64,000 nucleotides of DNA, from NCBI GenBank assembly GCA_023402845.1, contig JAEYFP010000016.1:310001-374000 (forward strand), given 5' to 3'. The stretch comes from Bacillota bacterium (GTDB lineage Bacteria > Bacillota > Clostridia > Lachnospirales > Lachnospiraceae). The translations under genes and the position numbers were made by a program. The notes beneath the pieces are model-generated. The model did no database searches, had not been told where the DNA came from, and was given only the letters and a program-made list of their open reading frames with translations. Positions 44,449 through 52,483 of this stretch are shown one piece after another. How positions within the stretch are numbered: position 1 is the stretch's first letter; each line of letters opens with the position of its first letter.

Positions 44449-45311
44449 CTCTTGGGAACTCCTTTCCAAAGAGGAATCAGCCGATCTGGCTGGGCTTCCA
44501 GCTTATTGGTACGCAATCCCGGCAGATCCAAATCCTCTTCCTGATCAATCCACTCCACAGCACTGGGGAGTCGCTGATAGAGCTCCCATTTGAGGTAGCC
44601 GTCCAGTCCAGGCAGTAAGGTTTTCGTCACATGGAGGTCAAAAACACCGGGTGCTATAACAGAGCCCAGGGCTACCGCCTGAACACCCGTCTTGTCCCTC
44701 AGCACAATTCCCTGCAAACCCAGTTCCACCTGCTTTTGCAATGCCAGAAGGGCCACTTCCAAATCACCTTTGGAGCCACGATGGTTCGTCCAAGTGTGCA
44801 TTACATGGACGACCTCTGATAGGGATGTGGCATCCATTGCGCAGATCTGCCAGTCATACCGATCCCTGGCCCGGCGGACCTTGGTCCTAAGATTTTTATA
44901 AACCCTGCCAGGCATATCTAGCTGGGAAGCGCGGTAATAAACATACTCTGCATCTCCCCGAACCTCAGTAAACCTAAATTGCCCCGGCAGAAATTCTTCC
45001 AGAAAATCCATGTCCTCCTCCCGAACATAATGCAGAGAAAAATCAGGAGTATCTACCATGATGCGTATAAAGTCCAGCTTTTCTGCCGCACTGCCGCAGG
45101 GAAACATCCATGCGTTCTCTCCCCGTACACCCACGCGGACAAAAAAGGCATCCTTACGCAGGCAGAGGGAAAGTTCCATGGGTCTTTGCCATAAAAACAA
45201 GGAGACGAAAGCGTGTGAACTAAGCTTGTGTCCCTCTTTAAGACGAATAGCCTCCACCGCTTCCCGATCCTCTAACCGGATCGTGTGACAGGGGTAATCA
45301 TATGTATCCAT
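44445..45311 (-). CDS. DUF2156 protein (phosphatidylglycerol lysyltransferase C-terminal/GNAT-like domain)
   Basis: A 288-residue soluble protein of the DUF2156 fold, a tandem GNAT-like acyl- or aminoacyl-transferase domain. Typical pieces are EYVYYRASQLDMPGRVYKNLRTKVRRARDRY and GLDGYLKWELYQRLPSAVEWIDQEEDLDLPGLRTNKLEAQPDRL near the end. The membrane flippase half of MprF is absent, so lipid lysinylation is not implied. ATG 45311 overlaps the STAS stop by 1 bp; the alternative GTG at 45314 is possible. Its role in this signalling cluster is unknown. Confidence 0.8.
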   Translation of the reverse strand: MDTYDYPCHTIRLEDREAVEAIRLKEGHKLSSHAFVSLFLWQRPMELSLCLRKDAFFVRVGVRGENAWMFPCGSAAEKLDFIRIMVDTPDFSLHYVREEDMDFLEEFLPGQFRFTEVRGDAEYVYYRASQLDMPGRVYKNLRTKVRRARDRYDWQICAMDATSLSEVVHVMHTWTNHRGSKGDLEVALLALQKQVELGLQGIVLRDKTGVQAVALGSVIAPGVFDLHVTKTLLPGLDGYLKWELYQRLPSAVEWIDQEEDLDLPGLRTNKLEAQPDRLIPLWKGVPKR

Positions 45312-45607
45312 CACTCGACTGTCAGGATATCCGTAAACCCTGTTACCTCAAACACCTCAAGAATGGTCTCGTTGGCATGGCGGATTACCATTTTTCCCTG
45401 CTTATTCATCACCTTCTGGGCAGAGAGCAGCACACGCAGTCCGGCAGAGGAAATATACTCCAATCCGGCAAAATCCATAATGAGGGAATCCACGCCGGTA
45501 AGTGAAACCTTAAGTTCCGCCTCCAGCTGAGGTGCCGTCGTAGTATCCAGGCGGCCAGCCAGAGTTATCTTCAGTTCGGCCGCATTTAAATTTTTATCAA
45601 TAGTCAT
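45311..45607 (-). CDS. STAS-domain anti-anti-sigma-factor-like protein
   Basis: A 98-residue SpoIIAA/RsbV-like protein. The phosphorylation loop DFAGLEYISSAGLRVLL carries Ser53/Ser54; by comparison with RsbV the second is the likelier site. It should be the shared substrate of the PP2C phosphatase and of HATPase-type kinases in this cluster. The start at 45607 has GGAGGAAAAG upstream; a TTG five codons earlier lies in that site. Confidence 0.92.
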   Translation of the reverse strand: MTIDKNLNAAELKITLAGRLDTTTAPQLEAELKVSLTGVDSLIMDFAGLEYISSAGLRVLLSAQKVMNKQGKMVIRHANETILEVFEVTGFTDILTVE

Positions 45608-45634
45608 TTTCTTTTCCTCCAAATTTAGAATGTC

Positions 45635-46558
45635 TTAGTTACAGTCATTTTCAGTTTGCAATAATGGATTGGATTCTTCCTGCATTTTTTCTTTCATTTT
45701 TTGCTTGCAGCGGTACATATCATTATCTGCCTGGGATATCAGCTGTTCCAAATCGCATGGTCCTTCGGAAAATGCCCGCCCCACCGCAACGCTGCACAAG
45801 TGCTCTGCTCCACAGTTGTAGTCGTCCATATAACCGACGAACAGTTTTACGCAATACTCCAGCACCTCCTCTGTACTTTGGGAAAGCATTAATGTGAATT
45901 CGTCCCCGCCGATACGGTAACATTTGGTGTTTTCAACCTGAGCGCACACCAACCGCAGCACATCTGCCATACGTCTTAGCAGCACATCCCCGGCCGTATG
46001 ACAATATCTATCGTTGATGAATTTTAAATTATTAAGGTCAAAATAAAGGACACCAAGCCATGAAGCCTCTGCGTACTCTCGTTCCAGATCCATCTGAAAG
46101 CAGTTGCGATTGAAAAGGCCGGTCAGAGTGTCGTAAATAGCCTCCTTAGTCAGGCTAGCCATTTCACCCCGATTTTTCTCTAAAACAGTTTTCAGCATGG
46201 ATATTTCCTGCACTGTCTCATAATTCAGATGCATCACATCGTCAATCATATTAATGTTACCCGCCCTATATAGAATACCGTCCTTGCGGAAAACAAGATG
46301 CTTAATTTTCATCCAGCGTCTGCTCTGCGGTTCATAATAATCCCATGCATAGACACCGTCCTGTTCAGAGAGCTTCGGGCAGAAAGGACACGGAGCATCT
46401 CGTTTCAGAAACGCCTTCCAGCAAGGTTCTCCTATGCAGGGGGTTTTTAGATAGTCGGTAAAATAGCGGTTAACCCAAACAATTTTTTTACTTTTCTCCT
46501 CCAGGACGTACATACCCTCGGCACAACGCAGCAGCTCCTCGCACCATATATTTGTCAT
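45635..46558 (-). CDS. Diguanylate cyclase with cysteine-containing PAS-like sensor domain
   Basis: A 307-residue cytosolic protein. The N-terminal PAS-like domain (residues 10-105) includes Cys41, Cys46, Cys57 and Cys60 (PCIGEPCWKAF...APCPFC), a possible metal or redox site. A coiled-coil linker (110-140) leads to the GGDEF domain with intact GGDEF at 217-221 and EAIYDTLTGLFNRNCF at its start. No RxxD inhibitory site lies five residues ahead, so product inhibition may be absent. AAAGGAGGAAT precedes the start. It makes cyclic di-GMP inside the signalling cluster. Confidence 0.9.
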   Translation of the reverse strand: MTNIWCEELLRCAEGMYVLEEKSKKIVWVNRYFTDYLKTPCIGEPCWKAFLKRDAPCPFCPKLSEQDGVYAWDYYEPQSRRWMKIKHLVFRKDGILYRAGNINMIDDVMHLNYETVQEISMLKTVLEKNRGEMASLTKEAIYDTLTGLFNRNCFQMDLEREYAEASWLGVLYFDLNNLKFINDRYCHTAGDVLLRRMADVLRLVCAQVENTKCYRIGGDEFTLMLSQSTEEVLEYCVKLFVGYMDDYNCGAEHLCSVAVGRAFSEGPCDLEQLISQADNDMYRCKQKMKEKMQEESNPLLQTENDCN

Positions 46559-46639
46559 CTTGATTCCTCCTTTCCGGATCTATATTCAGTGTAGTAATTT
46601 AACAAAATATATCAATGGGTTTGCCATTTTTCGCAGATT

Positions 46640-48259
46640 TTACGACAGAATACGCAGATTATCTACAGAACCCAACATTTCTCTGTCCAATAGATTCAGA
46701 TTGCCAGCGGTCAGAACAATCAACATAACCTGCACGTGGGAATTAACTGCAGTAAGCAGAAAATCTACAATCGGTTCTGCCGCCAGCACCATCACCAGAC
46801 CCTCTGCTGGAATGCCAAGCTGCAAAAAGAGAGCGGAGTATGCCATTTTCGTACCGCCAGCCACGGGCGGAGTTGCAATAGTCAAAATTCCGGATACCAG
46901 AACGCATAGCACTAACCAAAGAGGAGTAATTGGCACCTCGTATGCCTTGGCAACACACAGGGCAGATACACTATAGAAGATACAGGCGGTGGGTTTGAAA
47001 AGCGTCTGTGCCAGAGAAACACTAAAACGTGAGACCTGTTTCGCTACCCCCAAACGTTTCTCACATATTTCCAGCCGTAAAGGGAAGCTCGCTGCAGAGG
47101 AGGCGGTGCTAAGAGCCACTAAAAAGACCGGCAGGGTTTTCCGCAGCAGGGTTCCCATGGACACATGACAACACAGGCAGACGACAGCGGTAAAAATCAG
47201 AGCCAACACTAAACACAAAGCAGCCGTAAGTATTAGTATTTCAGCCGTCCCACTTAGCTTGGAAGCATCTGATGAAACAACCAGCCCATAGAAGGTCAGG
47301 AACACAAATAACGGAATAAGCCGGTTGATTCCGCTCATCAAAAGCGACACCAGATTATCTGCCTGTCTCACGACATCTGACAATTCCTCCACTCGCTCGC
47401 CAAGTATCAAAAGTGCAATACCAAGGCATAATCCCAATAAAATAAGTTGAATGGCATTCCCCTCCAAAAATGGCGAAATCAAATTAGTAGGTATCATTTG
47501 GAGTACCAAACTATAAATGGCCTGAAACCCTCCGGATTCAGCACTGCCTCCACTATAAAGCGGAAACATCCATCCTATTGCGGCTATTGTCAAGACTGCA
47601 ATCACGAAGGTCAGCCCCAGAAATCGCAGTAAAAACTTCTTTCCAATACGGCCTAGTGCGGTTACGTTTCCAATACCTAAAATACCGGTACAAATGGAGA
47701 AAAAAATCATAGGCATAGCCACGCCGGTAAGCATTCCCAGGAGAATATTCAGCATGGGCATGGTAAGCTGTTCCGTCAAAAACTGCTGTGTTTTCTCCGC
47801 CAGTTGTGTGGTCAGGAGGCCGGAACTTACCGCCAGCACTGCGGCCAAGGCGACCCACGATAATTGATTGACCTTTTTCTCAGGCACACGAAAGTCAACT
47901 TGATTGATCCCTTTGTTATACCGATACATCGGTGATAGACCTAGTCCCTCCAGAATGACATTTCCGGCAGTCTCCAGTTCATTCTGGGAAGAATCAGTAT
48001 TAGGATTTACACTAGGACCAGCGGCAGATAATCGAATACTCCGCTGTCCTGGCCGAATGCAATATTGAACCGTACAAACAGCCTCGTTTCCCGGCGTATT
48101 TCGCCAAAGATCTAAAATGTCCTCCGATGCCAGGCGAATGCGTAAAATTTCCCGTCGTCCGGCAATACCCTCCAGCAACACGCCAATATGCGTACTGGCA
48201 GCGTCAATGCCCTCATCTGTTAAGGGAAAATTCATTTTTTTTGTGTCTTGTTTTATCAT
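46640..48259 (-). CDS. Dicarboxylate/amino acid:cation symporter with N-terminal degenerate HATPase-like module
   Basis: A 539-residue fusion. From residue 133 it is a DAACS (GltP/SstT-type) symporter: GMLTGVAMPMIFFSICTGIL, ALSTASSAASFPLRLEICEKRLGV (Ser-rich hairpin) and the hydrophobic core FKPTACIFYSV. Residues 1-130 are not part of that family. They read like a worn RsbW-type ATPase: RIRLASEDILDLWRN (N-box position), AAGPSVNP (compare DNGRPYDP) and YRYNKGINQVDFRV (compare YEYHDGLNILTLK). The start overlaps the kinase gene by 4 bp. Confidence 0.82.
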   Translation of the reverse strand: MIKQDTKKMNFPLTDEGIDAASTHIGVLLEGIAGRREILRIRLASEDILDLWRNTPGNEAVCTVQYCIRPGQRSIRLSAAGPSVNPNTDSSQNELETAGNVILEGLGLSPMYRYNKGINQVDFRVPEKKVNQLSWVALAAVLAVSSGLLTTQLAEKTQQFLTEQLTMPMLNILLGMLTGVAMPMIFFSICTGILGIGNVTALGRIGKKFLLRFLGLTFVIAVLTIAAIGWMFPLYSGGSAESGGFQAIYSLVLQMIPTNLISPFLEGNAIQLILLGLCLGIALLILGERVEELSDVVRQADNLVSLLMSGINRLIPLFVFLTFYGLVVSSDASKLSGTAEILILTAALCLVLALIFTAVVCLCCHVSMGTLLRKTLPVFLVALSTASSAASFPLRLEICEKRLGVAKQVSRFSVSLAQTLFKPTACIFYSVSALCVAKAYEVPITPLWLVLCVLVSGILTIATPPVAGGTKMAYSALFLQLGIPAEGLVMVLAAEPIVDFLLTAVNSHVQVMLIVLTAGNLNLLDREMLGSVDNLRILS

Positions 48260-49014
48260 TGTTCCAATGTCCTTTCCCTAACCATCAGAGCGACAGTCAG
48301 TCGGAATTTTTGATGCGTATGTTCGATTTCCACATAGCCGCCCACACTCTCGGCGACTTTACGGATACCCGGCAGACCATAGCCATGGAGGGCCCCTGAT
48401 TTGGTGGTGCGGTAACCCGGATTCAAATGACCGCCGTAGCCATTTTCAACAACCAGCAGCAATGTATCCTGCACCGTGCATCCTTCAACCTTTAACTGTC
48501 TCAGTTCCCCTTCTGGTACCTCCAAAGCAGCTTCATAGGCATTTTGCAGGGCATTTCCCAAAATGAGTCCCAATCGTGTTTTGTCGGTTAGCGCATCCTC
48601 ATCGTACCTGATATCAGAGGCAAAAGTAATTCCACTTCTTTGGCACAATTGTGCATATTTTTTGAGAAAACTCTTGGTAAGCCGGTTTTTGCCGTCCAGT
48701 GATGTCTGTGGTAGTTCACCGGAAAGTTCTTTTATGTAAGCCTTTGCGCTGTCCAGATCATTTTCCTCCAATAGCGCGGAAAGGACGGCTAGATGGTGCT
48801 TTAAATCATGACGCATTTTTTGGATTTGTTCCATACTGTCCAAATCTGCCCGATATTCCTGTTCCACAAGCTCGATTTGTTCCTTTACACTACCTATGGA
48901 GAGTCGCAGCAGCTCTGTGTAGCGCTCTGACTCCAATCCTTTTGCTCGCCTTCTAAAACGAGCGGCACACCTTCCCTTCAAGGGTTGGATAGCTTTTAAT
49001 ATCCTTGCAATCAT
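48256..49014 (-). CDS. Soluble GHKL-type sensor histidine kinase (AgrC/LytS class)
   Basis: A 252-residue kinase with no membrane helix, unlike AgrC or LytS. After a basic N-terminus, a coiled-coil (about 40-68) leads to the phospho-acceptor His69 in KMRHDLKHHLAVLSALLE. The ATPase domain has LGLILGNALQNAYEAAL (N-box), VVENGYGG (G1) and HGYGLPGIRKVAESVGG (G2). It phosphorylates the LytTR regulator encoded just upstream, with a 4-bp overlap. With no sensor of its own, it may sense through a partner such as the adjacent transporters. Confidence 0.92.
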   Translation of the reverse strand: MIARILKAIQPLKGRCAARFRRRAKGLESERYTELLRLSIGSVKEQIELVEQEYRADLDSMEQIQKMRHDLKHHLAVLSALLEENDLDSAKAYIKELSGELPQTSLDGKNRLTKSFLKKYAQLCQRSGITFASDIRYDEDALTDKTRLGLILGNALQNAYEAALEVPEGELRQLKVEGCTVQDTLLLVVENGYGGHLNPGYRTTKSGALHGYGLPGIRKVAESVGGYVEIEHTHQKFRLTVALMVRERTLEQ

Positions 49015-49727
49015 AACTGTCCCCCTACTCCTGCTACAGATTTCAGGTAATCATAATACCGCCTCCGAAGTTCCGGGAAATCTCGCTTACGGATTAGTAC
49101 AGTCCGGTCAAGGATAGTAATAAAAGTTTTATTCTCTATACCACGAACATGATGTAGATTGACAAGATAGCTCTGGTGGCAGCGCAGAAAAGAAGCTCCT
49201 TTCAGACACAGTTCCACCGTGTCCAGTTTCTCCCTCACTCGGACATTTGATTCATCCCGGAAGTATAGGGTAACATTTTTAAGGTCACTCTCAACAAATA
49301 CGATGTCCTCTTGCGCAAAGAGTCGCCCTGCTAAAAAAATACTGCGGGGCCAATAAATTTGAAGAAAGCGGTCCATCAAAGACTTTAGCTTGTCTTGCAG
49401 AGCCGGCTTAAGCAGATAGGAAAATGCCTCCACCTCATAGCTTTGTACTGCGAAGTCCGGTGAGCAGGTAAGAAAGACAATAGGTACCGTAATACCTTGG
49501 CTTCGTAAAGTCTTGGCTACATCAAATCCATTGGAGTGCTTCATGTAAATGTCGAGGAAAAACAGTTCTATATCGGAGAGAATTTCCGGGTTCATGGCAA
49601 GCAAAGCTTTACCATCCTCTATTGAGATGATCTCCGCACTTTGGCCGTTTTCGATGGCCCATGCCCGCAACGCCCGTCGCAATGAATTCCTATCATTGGC
49701 ACTGTCGTCGCAGATGACAATGTGCAT
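49011..49727 (-). CDS. LytTR-family response regulator
   Basis: A 238-residue regulator. The receiver domain (1-115) has Asp7/Asp8 (VICDDS) and the phosphorylation site Asp59 (FFLDIYMKHSNGFDVA). The DNA-binding LytTR domain (about 135-235) has IVFVESDLKNVTLYF and FLRCHQSYLVNLHHVRGI. The start at 49727 follows AAGGAGG; a TTG two codons earlier is in frame. It probably controls the cluster, in line with similar pairs, but no binding site was identified. Confidence 0.93.
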   Translation of the reverse strand: MHIVICDDSANDRNSLRRALRAWAIENGQSAEIISIEDGKALLAMNPEILSDIELFFLDIYMKHSNGFDVAKTLRSQGITVPIVFLTCSPDFAVQSYEVEAFSYLLKPALQDKLKSLMDRFLQIYWPRSIFLAGRLFAQEDIVFVESDLKNVTLYFRDESNVRVREKLDTVELCLKGASFLRCHQSYLVNLHHVRGIENKTFITILDRTVLIRKRDFPELRRRYYDYLKSVAGVGGQL

Positions 49728-49786
49728 TGGCAACTCCTCCTTTCATATAAAATGAATGTTTATCTTTTGAATTTGTTAAAGCATTC

Positions 49787-50002
49787 CTACTTTAATATCT
49801 TTTTCGGCCAGTAGCATACGCCTACATCCAATGCACGAGGTTTGTCCAAATGAAAATCGACACACCTGCAGTACCAGCACTGCCGTATACCCTCCGGTGT
49901 ACCGGCCCTAGGCTCAAAAACCGGGCAGACCTGTTTGGGCCATACATTTCCCTCTGTATTAGGGACTTTTAGTGGCGCATCCTCACGCCTGTACTCTTCC
50001 AT
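49787..50002 (-). CDS. Small cysteine-rich protein of unknown function
   Basis: A 71-residue protein that I do not recognise. It has five cysteines: one in VCPVF, three in QCWYCRC and one in VCYWP. They could bind a metal or an iron-sulfur cluster. There is no signal peptide. AAGGAGCGTGACGGA precedes the ATG, so it is probably translated. It is the first gene of the signalling cluster, 59 bp upstream of the response regulator. Confidence 0.65.
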   Translation of the reverse strand: MEEYRREDAPLKVPNTEGNVWPKQVCPVFEPRAGTPEGIRQCWYCRCVDFHLDKPRALDVGVCYWPKKILK

Positions 50003-50147
50003 TCCGTCACGCTCCTTCCTGATTACTTACATAATTTATACTTGTAAATCTAATAAACTAAACTCAATTTGCTACTGCATCAAGGTTTTCAAACACGGCA
50101 TATGCAATTCTTGCAAATTTCCACTCTGAGATTACCATGAAAAAAAC

Positions 50148-50183
50148 AAAAAATGAGCCTTTACACTTAAAAGACTCATTTTT
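50148..50183. terminator. Intergenic hairpin with T-runs on both strands
   Basis: AAAAATGAG and CTCATTTTT form a stem around a 17-nt loop, with T/A runs on both sides. It lies in the 293-bp gap between the cysteine-rich gene and tRNA-Arg and can act as a backup terminator for the tRNA transcript. Confidence 0.6.
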
Positions 50184-50248
50184 ATACTTAAAAATTGATA
50201 TTCACTTAAATTGGCTCTTGACAAACTCTCAAATCACTGAATTTTCAA

Positions 50249-50289
50249 GAAAAAAAGGAAGTATTGAAAACTCAATGTTTTCAATACTT
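50249..50289 (-). terminator. Terminator of tRNA-Arg
   Basis: AAGTATTGAAAAC (50259-50271) pairs perfectly with GTTTTCAATACTT (50277-50289) around TCAAT. On the minus strand it is followed by CCTTTTTTTC. It starts 6 bp after the tRNA 3' end. Confidence 0.85.
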
Positions 50290-50295
50290 CTCCAG

Positions 50296-50368
50296 CGTTC
50301 CCGAGACGATTTGAACGTCCGACCCCTCGCTTAGGAGGCGAGTGCTCTATCCCCTGAGCTACGAGAAC
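50296..50368 (-). tRNA. tRNA-Arg (anticodon CCU, reads AGG)
   Basis: On the minus strand the acceptor stem GTTCTCG/CGGGAAC (one G-U pair), D arm GCTCAGGGGATAGAGC, anticodon arm CTCGC-CTCCTAA-GCGAG and T arm with GTTCAAATC fold into a full cloverleaf. The anticodon loop gives CCT. CCA is not encoded. Confidence 0.95.
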
Positions 50369-50500
50369 ATTTATGATCAGTCTGCTTATTTAACAGACTG
50401 ATCATCTATAAGATTGTTAGAAAATTTACAAAAGGAATAGCCGCAATTATGATTATATAATTTATTGGAAAGAATAGCAACCACAAATTTATTTTAATAC

Positions 50501-51382
50501 TTAATCCGGAAAGTTTATTTTTCCCTGCAGCCAGACTGTTCCTTTAAAACGCCGACCCACTTGTGGTTCACCGAGCAAATCTGTTTTGTTGATACAGATA
50601 TCAAACAGCAGTCCATTACAATTAATGGAAATTGAATAGATTTCTTCATTTGTAAAGCTGTTTGTTTCCAGTGTAAAATCTTCTATTTCTCCGAGAATCG
50701 AATATTGGTCACACTCCACACCATATGGCATAAAATATGTGTCAACAAGGCTGAATACATCCTCTTTCAATATTTTTCTGGAGATCATTGTATAGGTATC
50801 AATATCATCTAAAGTCAGGTTTTCTAGAGCCTCCTCGTCACCTTGTCTTGCGGCAACAATCAACTGGTTTCTGTCATTTGCAGCCTTTTGAATTCTTTCT
50901 TTTTCTTTTTCATTCTTTTTAATAGGAAGCATAATCTTTCCCTGAATGGAAAGTCCTGCTAAGTTGACAGAAGTATTTTCTCTTGGAAGGTTTTCTCTGA
51001 TATCTTCTTTCATAAATGCAATTCCATTTTGTAGATAGAAAATAAGAGAAACACCAACCCTTAAATCATCGCATACACCCGCAAAAGATTCTTTCTCCGC
51101 ATGGCGTTCCACGGTGATATCCTCCTCTGTGCTCACATGCATTCCCTTGCAGAATGGATAATAAAAATCAAGCGTCAGGTTATCCTCCGCATCGTATTCT
51201 CCACGCAATGTCACTCCTGCAGACTCTGAATACTCCTTGCTATATTCCACAAGTACACTGCTCCTGTCCGTTTCAAGAAAATCTTTTTCATTTGGATTTA
51301 TAATGATATCGTTCAACAGCTCTCTTAGATCTTTCTTTGTTCTAATATTGCTGAATCCGACTGCTCGCAAATATTGATGCAA
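50501..51382 (-). CDS. DUF3881-family protein
   Basis: A 293-residue protein beginning LHQYLRAVGFSNI, which I recognise as the DUF3881 group common in Lachnospiraceae; its function is unknown. It is soluble, acidic, and shows no catalytic motif I can name. The start is probably TTG at 51382, six bases after GAGGTGG; the alternative GTG at 51391 lies within that site. It follows the HD-GYP gene by 11 bp or less and is probably cotranscribed with it. Confidence 0.75.
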   Translation of the reverse strand: MHQYLRAVGFSNIRTKKDLRELLNDIIINPNEKDFLETDRSSVLVEYSKEYSESAGVTLRGEYDAEDNLTLDFYYPFCKGMHVSTEEDITVERHAEKESFAGVCDDLRVGVSLIFYLQNGIAFMKEDIRENLPRENTSVNLAGLSIQGKIMLPIKKNEKEKERIQKAANDRNQLIVAARQGDEEALENLTLDDIDTYTMISRKILKEDVFSLVDTYFMPYGVECDQYSILGEIEDFTLETNSFTNEEIYSISINCNGLLFDICINKTDLLGEPQVGRRFKGTVWLQGKINFPD

Positions 51383-51393
51383 TACAACCACCT

Positions 51394-52449
51394 CTAATTA
51401 ATTACTTTCTCAATATACAGATCCTGAACCTCTACAAGATTAATGATCCGCTCTTCGTTATAAATATTTCCATTTTTATCCTTTATCATACGAATAATTG
51501 GTCTGTCCGTAAAATGTTCATTCTGTTCAATCACAACCGCCTCTTCGCCATCATTTGTGAGTACAAGTGACCCCACCGGATATTCTGCTACAAAATTCAG
51601 GAACATATCCACAACCTTTCCATCAAAATAAATGTCCTTATAACTCTTTAAATACTCAATTGCTTCCTGGACTTTTATCTGTTCGCAGCCAATTCCACAA
51701 ATTTTATCATCGAAGCTGTCACAAACGGATACAATTCTTACTTCAATCGGAATATTTCTTTGTTTAAGCGGATAACCGGTTCCATTCAGTCTTTCATGAT
51801 GAAATAAAATAATTTTTTTTGAAATACTGCTCATCCAGTTCTCTTTTTCTACAGATGAAAATCCATATACTGTATGTTTCTTAAATTCAAACAAATTATC
51901 CGGTGAAAAACTTTCAATATTTACATTACGATAGTCAATGGAAATATACTTCAAACCAAGATCATGAAGCAGACTGCCGACTCCTATATTATACACTAAA
52001 TTCTGTGACAAATTCATTTTCAGTGCGGTTAAAATTGATAACGCAGAAACATTGATTGAATGATCATAAATATCCGCATCCCGTTCCTTAATGTCATATA
52101 CCTTTTCAACAACCTCTTCCTTGCTGAAAATATCGGCTATGATTTCTTCCGCTGTCTCAGAAATTCCTTCCAGCCCGGCATCATTTTTGCAAACATGATT
52201 TTCCAATATAAACTGAATTTTGTTTTTACAATCTCTGTGTACTTCTTCCTTAATAATTTCCTTCGGTTTATTTATAAAAATCTCAGGTTCAAAAATACAA
52301 ACCTCGTCAATACCATATCCTTTTACTTTATCAATATGCATCGCATGTAAACAGGTGCCTTCATAATAAAGCATCTGTTTATTTCCCAACATAACAGGCT
52401 TTGCTAAATATTCTCCACCTTGTAAATCTTGAACTTGAACTACCTTCAT
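51394..52449 (-). CDS. HD-GYP domain protein (putative cyclic-di-GMP phosphodiesterase)
   Basis: A 351-residue cytosolic protein. The N-terminal region (MKVVQVQDLQGGEYLAKPVML) matches the leader domain of many clostridial HD-GYP proteins. The HD pair lies in VGSLLHDLGLKYI, and HHERLNGTGYPLK is the GYP signature. It should hydrolyse cyclic di-GMP. The ATG at 52449 is preferred to the GTG at 52470 because it starts the conserved domain. A 34-bp gap separates it from the DUF4446 gene upstream. Confidence 0.88.
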   Translation of the reverse strand: MKVVQVQDLQGGEYLAKPVMLGNKQMLYYEGTCLHAMHIDKVKGYGIDEVCIFEPEIFINKPKEIIKEEVHRDCKNKIQFILENHVCKNDAGLEGISETAEEIIADIFSKEEVVEKVYDIKERDADIYDHSINVSALSILTALKMNLSQNLVYNIGVGSLLHDLGLKYISIDYRNVNIESFSPDNLFEFKKHTVYGFSSVEKENWMSSISKKIILFHHERLNGTGYPLKQRNIPIEVRIVSVCDSFDDKICGIGCEQIKVQEAIEYLKSYKDIYFDGKVVDMFLNFVAEYPVGSLVLTNDGEEAVVIEQNEHFTDRPIIRMIKDKNGNIYNEERIINLVEVQDLYIEKVIN

Positions 52450-52483
52450 AAATACCTGACTCTCTCCCACTGATCAAATATCA

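Noticed and set aside
50258..50300. Integration attachment site at the tRNA-Arg 3' end
   Set aside because: No second copy of the tRNA 3' end was seen near 40500-40600, and there is no integrase gene. Kept only as a low-level idea.
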